Translations under genes and position numbers: made by a program | Part shown: positions 44,431-64,000 of the stretch, in pieces | How the letters are laid out: every line of letters starts with the position of its first letter | How positions within the stretch are numbered: position 1 is the stretch's first letter | DNA from: Aptenodytes patagonicus | Lineage: Eukaryota; Chordata; Aves; Sphenisciformes; Spheniscidae | Direction: 5' to 3' | Assembly: GCF_965638725.1 (NCBI RefSeq) | Contig: NC_134963.1 | Location: forward strand, 8,129,501 to 8,193,500 | DNA length: 64,000 nt | Notes under the pieces: model-generated | Database searches by the model: none | Told to the model about the DNA's origin: nothing | Seen by the model: the letters and a program-made list of their open reading frames with translations, nothing else

Positions 44431-47290
44431 CCATGATTTAATAACCTGGTTATTGATAAAACCTAAAGTGCACGCGCTAATGGGCAGCAGTGGGTCCAGG
44501 ACGCAGAGAGTCAAAGAAAAAACAAACCAGAGGAAGTTTATAATCAATGACTTTTATCTTTTGAAAATGGAAGCAAATATTTGGACAGATACTATGGCCG
44601 CTCTATAAGAGCGCATCTTTCAGGACTTCGCTGGTTCTCTTCTGGGATATCACGGCTACAAAAAGCTTCAGGCACTGACTCCGGTTGAGCCTGGCTAGGC
44701 ATCAGTTCATTTAAATAAAATACAGGCTATAAACTAAAAACCAGGACGGCCTTTCCTCCGCCCTCCTCGGACCATCTACCACACACCGATCTCCTCCGGG
44801 CATTTCAATCCAGCGTCTCAGAAAACTTATTTCCCTCCAATTAGAAAAAACAAAAGGTCCCCAAGCACACAACCCTGAAGTCACACATACAAATCAACAC
44901 GGAGATCACTGTTTGGGGGAGCATTACGTTTGGTTTTGTTTTCCAAAAAAAAGCCCAAAAAACCTCACATCATCTCAGCCATTTACTGCAATACAAAAAC
45001 GTCACCGAACATTCAAATAACCCGGAGCGTCTGGACTGTGAATCCAGCATCAGTGGTCACAGACACAGGGCAGGGGACGCTCATCCCTCCTGCTGTGCTC
45101 GCCACTTAAAACAAAGAAAACCCACTTTTATGAAGCTTTCATGCTATGCAATTGTAACACATCCTCTGTCTCTTCACGTCCCGTTCTCGTGCCTCTCCAG
45201 CTACGTCGCCTGGCCGTCCCGTTGGTGTGGTTTCGCCTTTACACACACAGACATCCCTCCAGAACAGAGAATCCTTAATCTGCAAGTTCTGAACATGCAA
45301 ACACCAGAAAAAATGGAAAATTTGAGGATTTCTAGCTAACCTAATGGAGAAAAAAAAAAAAAAAGATCACTTCAGCCTGGACGAAGGGACGCTCTCCCCT
45401 GCCGAGCGGCAGCCGCCGGGGATGCCCTGGGTGGGGGGACGCTGCTCTGGTGTGGCGGCTCCCAAGCACACAAACGTGCACGCACATCGGGGATGCAGTG
45501 AGCTGCTGCAGGGATCGATCCCCAGCTGGGACAGGTATTGAGGCTCCTCAGCCAATAGCTCTCGGCACCCGATAGTCTTTGCCTACCTTTGGACTCGACG
45601 CGGGTTGCCGACATTTCCCTGGCACTGCGGGGACGGGCTGTGCTGGGATGGGCAGCAGCAATCCAGCCTGGCACAGCTTGCCGGGGTGGCAGGGATCGTG
45701 TTCATGCCCCAGGGACAGAGCCCGCGAGCAGGGACCCGTGCCTGCCCCGTCCCTGACACAGGCAGCCCCCCTCGCAGGGGAGACCCCACACAAGCAGAGG
45801 TTTGCTGAGCTGAGGCATCCAAGAAATTCCACGAGGAGCTCACAAGCCTGACGTGCCCACAGGGTCTCTCCCCTGAGGATCTCAAAGGACCGTGTGAGAA
45901 ACCAGTTCTCCGAACTGGGATCAAAACCACCCTCCCCAGTCCCTTCCACTCCAAAGGACTGGGAGTGCAGGAGGTCTGGGGATGGAGGTCACTCATCTGA
46001 TCCGGGAACAAGTAATTTCCTGCAAAGTTTTACGGCATGGTTGGGTGGTGAGGCAAGAATGATGGAGAGAGGAAAAAAAAATTATAAAAAATAACAGAGG
46101 CATTTTGTTTCCAGAGACCCGTCATGATAAAGTCACCTAGCTACTGCTAATGCTGCTTTGGAAGCAGAGTCTAAATTTCTAACATCAGCACTAATGTGAG
46201 GGGCCAGAGAATTGCAAGCTCGCAGATTTCAAAAGCTTCTTTAAAGTCAATGAGCCAAAGAGCATGGCAGCTCTAGTGCAGAAACAAGTATTTACAGCAA
46301 CGCATACAGCTGAAACGGACACCACGGAGAACCTGGTGACTGCAAATGTCCCACGGCTCGCGTCCCCCGTGGCACACCTTAAACTCTGTACTCCATGGAT
46401 AAACGTAAAAACATTTCCTGCATGAAAGTGACTTCTGCCTCAAAATAAAAAAAAAAAAAAGTGGCAAGTAAAACATGCCCGTCTGGACATGGCCAGAGGA
46501 ATCCAAAACACGGGACTATTTTAAAAGGGCAACATGATGCTAGTTCAAAAGTTCTGTAGGGTGTAATAGGAGAAGAGGCATTTTGTGGGATGAATCACCT
46601 CATCCAGAACTATGGTTTTTTTTTCTTTAAACTGTCAGACAATGGTGATGGGAACACATTAGGGAGGCAGGAAAGGCAGCTTGTATGATCTCTGAGGGGT
46701 CTCAGCAGCAGCCTTGGCCACACTGCAAAGGAAACCGATCTGATTGTTCAAAATTGAAGATTTATACAAAATAGCTTCAGTTTTGTTCTCTGAACAGTAT
46801 AAACACCCACCATGCGCGCACACACACACGCACACACACGCAGTGCTGTCCCTTTAAATTTAAAACACAAATACTGCAAAATGGCAAATAAGAAAAATAA
46901 AAAGCAACTTTTTTTTTTTTTGGCAACTTTAAAAAATGCTTAAGAACAATGTGGCATTGGTCCCTAAATCTAGAAAAAGATATTTGGGCACAACATTGAA
47001 AGTCAGAATGGATTTGTTTTCAAGAATTCGTAACACCTGGAAAAAAAAAAAGACTGTAAAAGTAGCACTTATTCTTTTTGACTTGTTTGACAGAGTCACA
47101 TAAATTCATTAAAACATCAGGAAAAAAAAAATCTTTCACTAAAAAGCTTGGCTTTTAATCATCGGCTCTCGTTGACGTGAATTTAGGAGAACAGGAAAGC
47201 TCGTACTGGAATGCTGCAGGCTGCTGCTTGCCGAACTGGGGAACTGGAATGTGCCTGGGCTGGCGGCGGGGCCAGCGCCGCTCGCCCCGC
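44430..47290 (-). other. CORO1C: CORO1C 3' UTR
   Basis: This AT-rich stretch lacks coding potential and follows the CORO1C stop. A variant poly(A) signal ATTAAA reads on the minus strand at 44442-44437, and the abrupt change to GC-rich DNA just beyond supports an end there, making a UTR near 2.8 kb. It includes a CA microsatellite (46815-46842) and several A runs. The exact end is inferred. Confidence 0.5.
46815..46842. repeat. (CA)n microsatellite
   Basis: A short interrupted CA/CG dinucleotide repeat in the presumed CORO1C 3' UTR. Confidence 0.8.
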
Positions 47291-62175
<14,885 letters not shown>

Positions 62176-64000
62176 TCACCTCATGTATCAGTAGACGAAA
62201 CGAACCAGCGACTCTTCTCTAGCACTGACTAGCTGGAAACTCCTGATGGTGCAAGACAAGGCTTCAGAAGTTCAGCACAGGAGGGCTTTGCTCCCCCTCG
62301 GATGCAGGGATGCTTTGCTGCCCGTATCTCAGCATTTGCTGCAATGCCATCCCTTTGTCCGTCTCCAATGTTTCGGGAAGAGGGCTCTGCCCGCATGGTG
62401 AAGCTCTGGTTTTGTCTGCGCTTCACAGCAGCGGCCAGCAACAGCTAAAGATAACCAAGCTAAAATTTTAATTGAAGGGCGTTGCTGGTCATTGAATTTG
62501 ATGAACTTGGTAGTCTTGCTTGTTTTCATCATAGAAGTATTTTGCTTAGATGGAAAGTTTTTAGGACACAGTTGTGCAGAGTAAAATACTGTTTTCAGGA
62601 ATAAATACTGCCAATACAGACTGCCACAGCCACCGCCACCCATCCCGATCCGTACCTGCCTCTCTATGGCCGGAGGACCAAGGCCCCCAGCATGCTGCCA
62701 AAGTCAAGCTCACTACACAGATAAACCTTCCAAGAAAACAAGCTAATGAGATGTTCCCATCTGAACTGAGACAAATCTAGTGATGCTGACGCAGTTGTTG
62801 CAAAGACACCATCTTTGTCAACTGGGTTTACATTTTGCTGATGGAGCCCCTCAATATCCTGAAGCACCCGACCCCCCCAAACTGCTGATGCGCCTAATAC
62901 CCCAGCTTCCTCTGTGTGAAAGGAAATAAAAATCCCTCTAGCTAATCATCGTTCTCTCTCTTGGTCAAGTCTTGCACGCATGGGAAGCATTATTTAAAAT
63001 ACTGAAGACACACGGCAGTAGTGGCAGGGCGAGAAGACTCCGGCACTTCCAGGGCCAGAACCTGGGTCCCGCTCCAAGGGGTTTTGTTTCCAGGGAATGC
63101 CGCGATGGCCTTTTCATGAGCGATGGGAGAAGAGAGGCAGGAGGGAGAGGTCTGGGACGGGGTCGTCTTCTTTCGTGTTTAAACATGCAGAAGAAATGGT
63201 TGGCATCTCACTTCTGCCATTCGGTGATGACATTCCCCAACCTTGGAGGTTACATTTCTTAATATATGCCTCCTACCCATCTCCATGCGGAAGGCTGTTC
63301 CTATTCAACGCCCTCTTACATACAAAGGATCAGAATAATGCTGGATACTGGCTTTTGAAGACTACTGACCTGAAGACCTCTACTAGCAACAAAACAAGAT
63401 ATAGATCCAAACAGACTAAGTTACAGAAACAAAACAATCACTATTTCCTAAATGTCCAAATTTAGGTTTCAAAAAAAGACTGTCTCAGTGATTCAAATGC
63501 TTTTGAAATTATTAAAAGTGAAAGCGTGGTAGATGAAAAGCCATAAACCAGACATTCAAAAATTAAAGTCTGTGTAATCCTTCTTGGATGCCATAATGTG
63601 AAATAGGATTTAAAAAAATTAGTACATCCAACTGACATGTATAGTCCATCCATTTTAATTTATCTAATTAAAAAAGAACCATGCAGAGCATATGCGCATG
63701 TACATATTTCAGAAGTCACATTACAGGCTAAATACAAATATAGACCTAAAAATACAACTAATACTGCGAGATGTCAGTGACTACCTGTTCTTGCTCCTAG
63801 GCAGGGCTCAGAGTAATCCTCTAAGAGGAGCCTATGGTAATTATTTGCAGGCTGCACAAGTGCTTGTCAGTTTAGTTTAGAGTTTTTATAGTAATTTATT
63901 ACTGGAGGGAGGGGAAAAAAAAATTCAATTTGAACAAATTAAACCACAAACTTCACCTTTCAGTTTTGATCACGATGAACCTGAACAGCACGAGCAGCAG

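Overview
The window is a piece of a bird genome; the species cannot be fixed from sequence alone. The evidence is a 5'-truncated CR1 LINE (18.3 kb) and a second CR1 3'-end relic, compact introns, sharp swings from AT-rich introns to very GC-rich blocks, and a gene order matching the conserved vertebrate block FICD - SART3 - ISCU - TMEM119 - SELPLG - CORO1C (human 12q23-q24). No bacterial, viral, CRISPR or selfish operon-like system is visible, and no endogenous retrovirus was recognised.

Layout. 1-3.0 kb: no recognisable gene. 3.05-4.15 kb: CpG island/promoter of FICD. 4.5-8.45 kb: FICD (+), the ER-lumenal BiP AMPylase/deAMPylase, two coding exons and a long 3' UTR. 9.0-28.1 kb: SART3 (-), complete in 19 coding exons whose lengths sum to 2808 nt (935 aa), convergent with FICD. 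28.1-28.7 kb: a 592-bp interval between the SART3 and ISCU start codons, a shared divergent CpG-island promoter. 28.7-30.5 kb (coding): ISCU (+), the mitochondrial Fe-S scaffold, five exons, 161 aa. 32.8-36.3 kb: TMEM119 (-), one coding exon plus a likely 5' UTR exon. 40.4-42.8 kb: SELPLG/PSGL-1 (-), one coding exon with a 117-bp repeat array plus a possible 5' UTR exon. 44.4-64.0 kb: CORO1C (-), its last nine coding exons (409 aa) and 3' UTR; the first about 65 codons lie beyond the right edge. The 32-44.4 kb block holding TMEM119 and SELPLG is extremely GC-rich and full of G-rich minisatellites.

Exon borders were placed by reading GT/AG sites and checking that reading phase closes across each gene; for FICD, SART3, ISCU and CORO1C the exon sums are multiples of three. 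The genes are ordinary neighbours rather than a pathway: ER proteostasis (FICD), snRNP recycling (SART3), Fe-S assembly (ISCU), a microglia/osteoblast membrane protein (TMEM119), a leukocyte mucin (SELPLG) and an actin regulator (CORO1C).

Points worth a second look: the PSGL-1 mature N-terminus has no tyrosine at all; ISCU has a perfect TISU/YY1 element over its ATG behind a TATA box, with a near-copy over the SART3 ATG and a match to the ZBED1 (hDREF) motif between them; ISCU intron 4 carries an in-frame stop and AATAAA right after the donor; and the largest CORO1C intron seen here contains an unidentified minus-strand gene remnant with tandem poly(A) signals.
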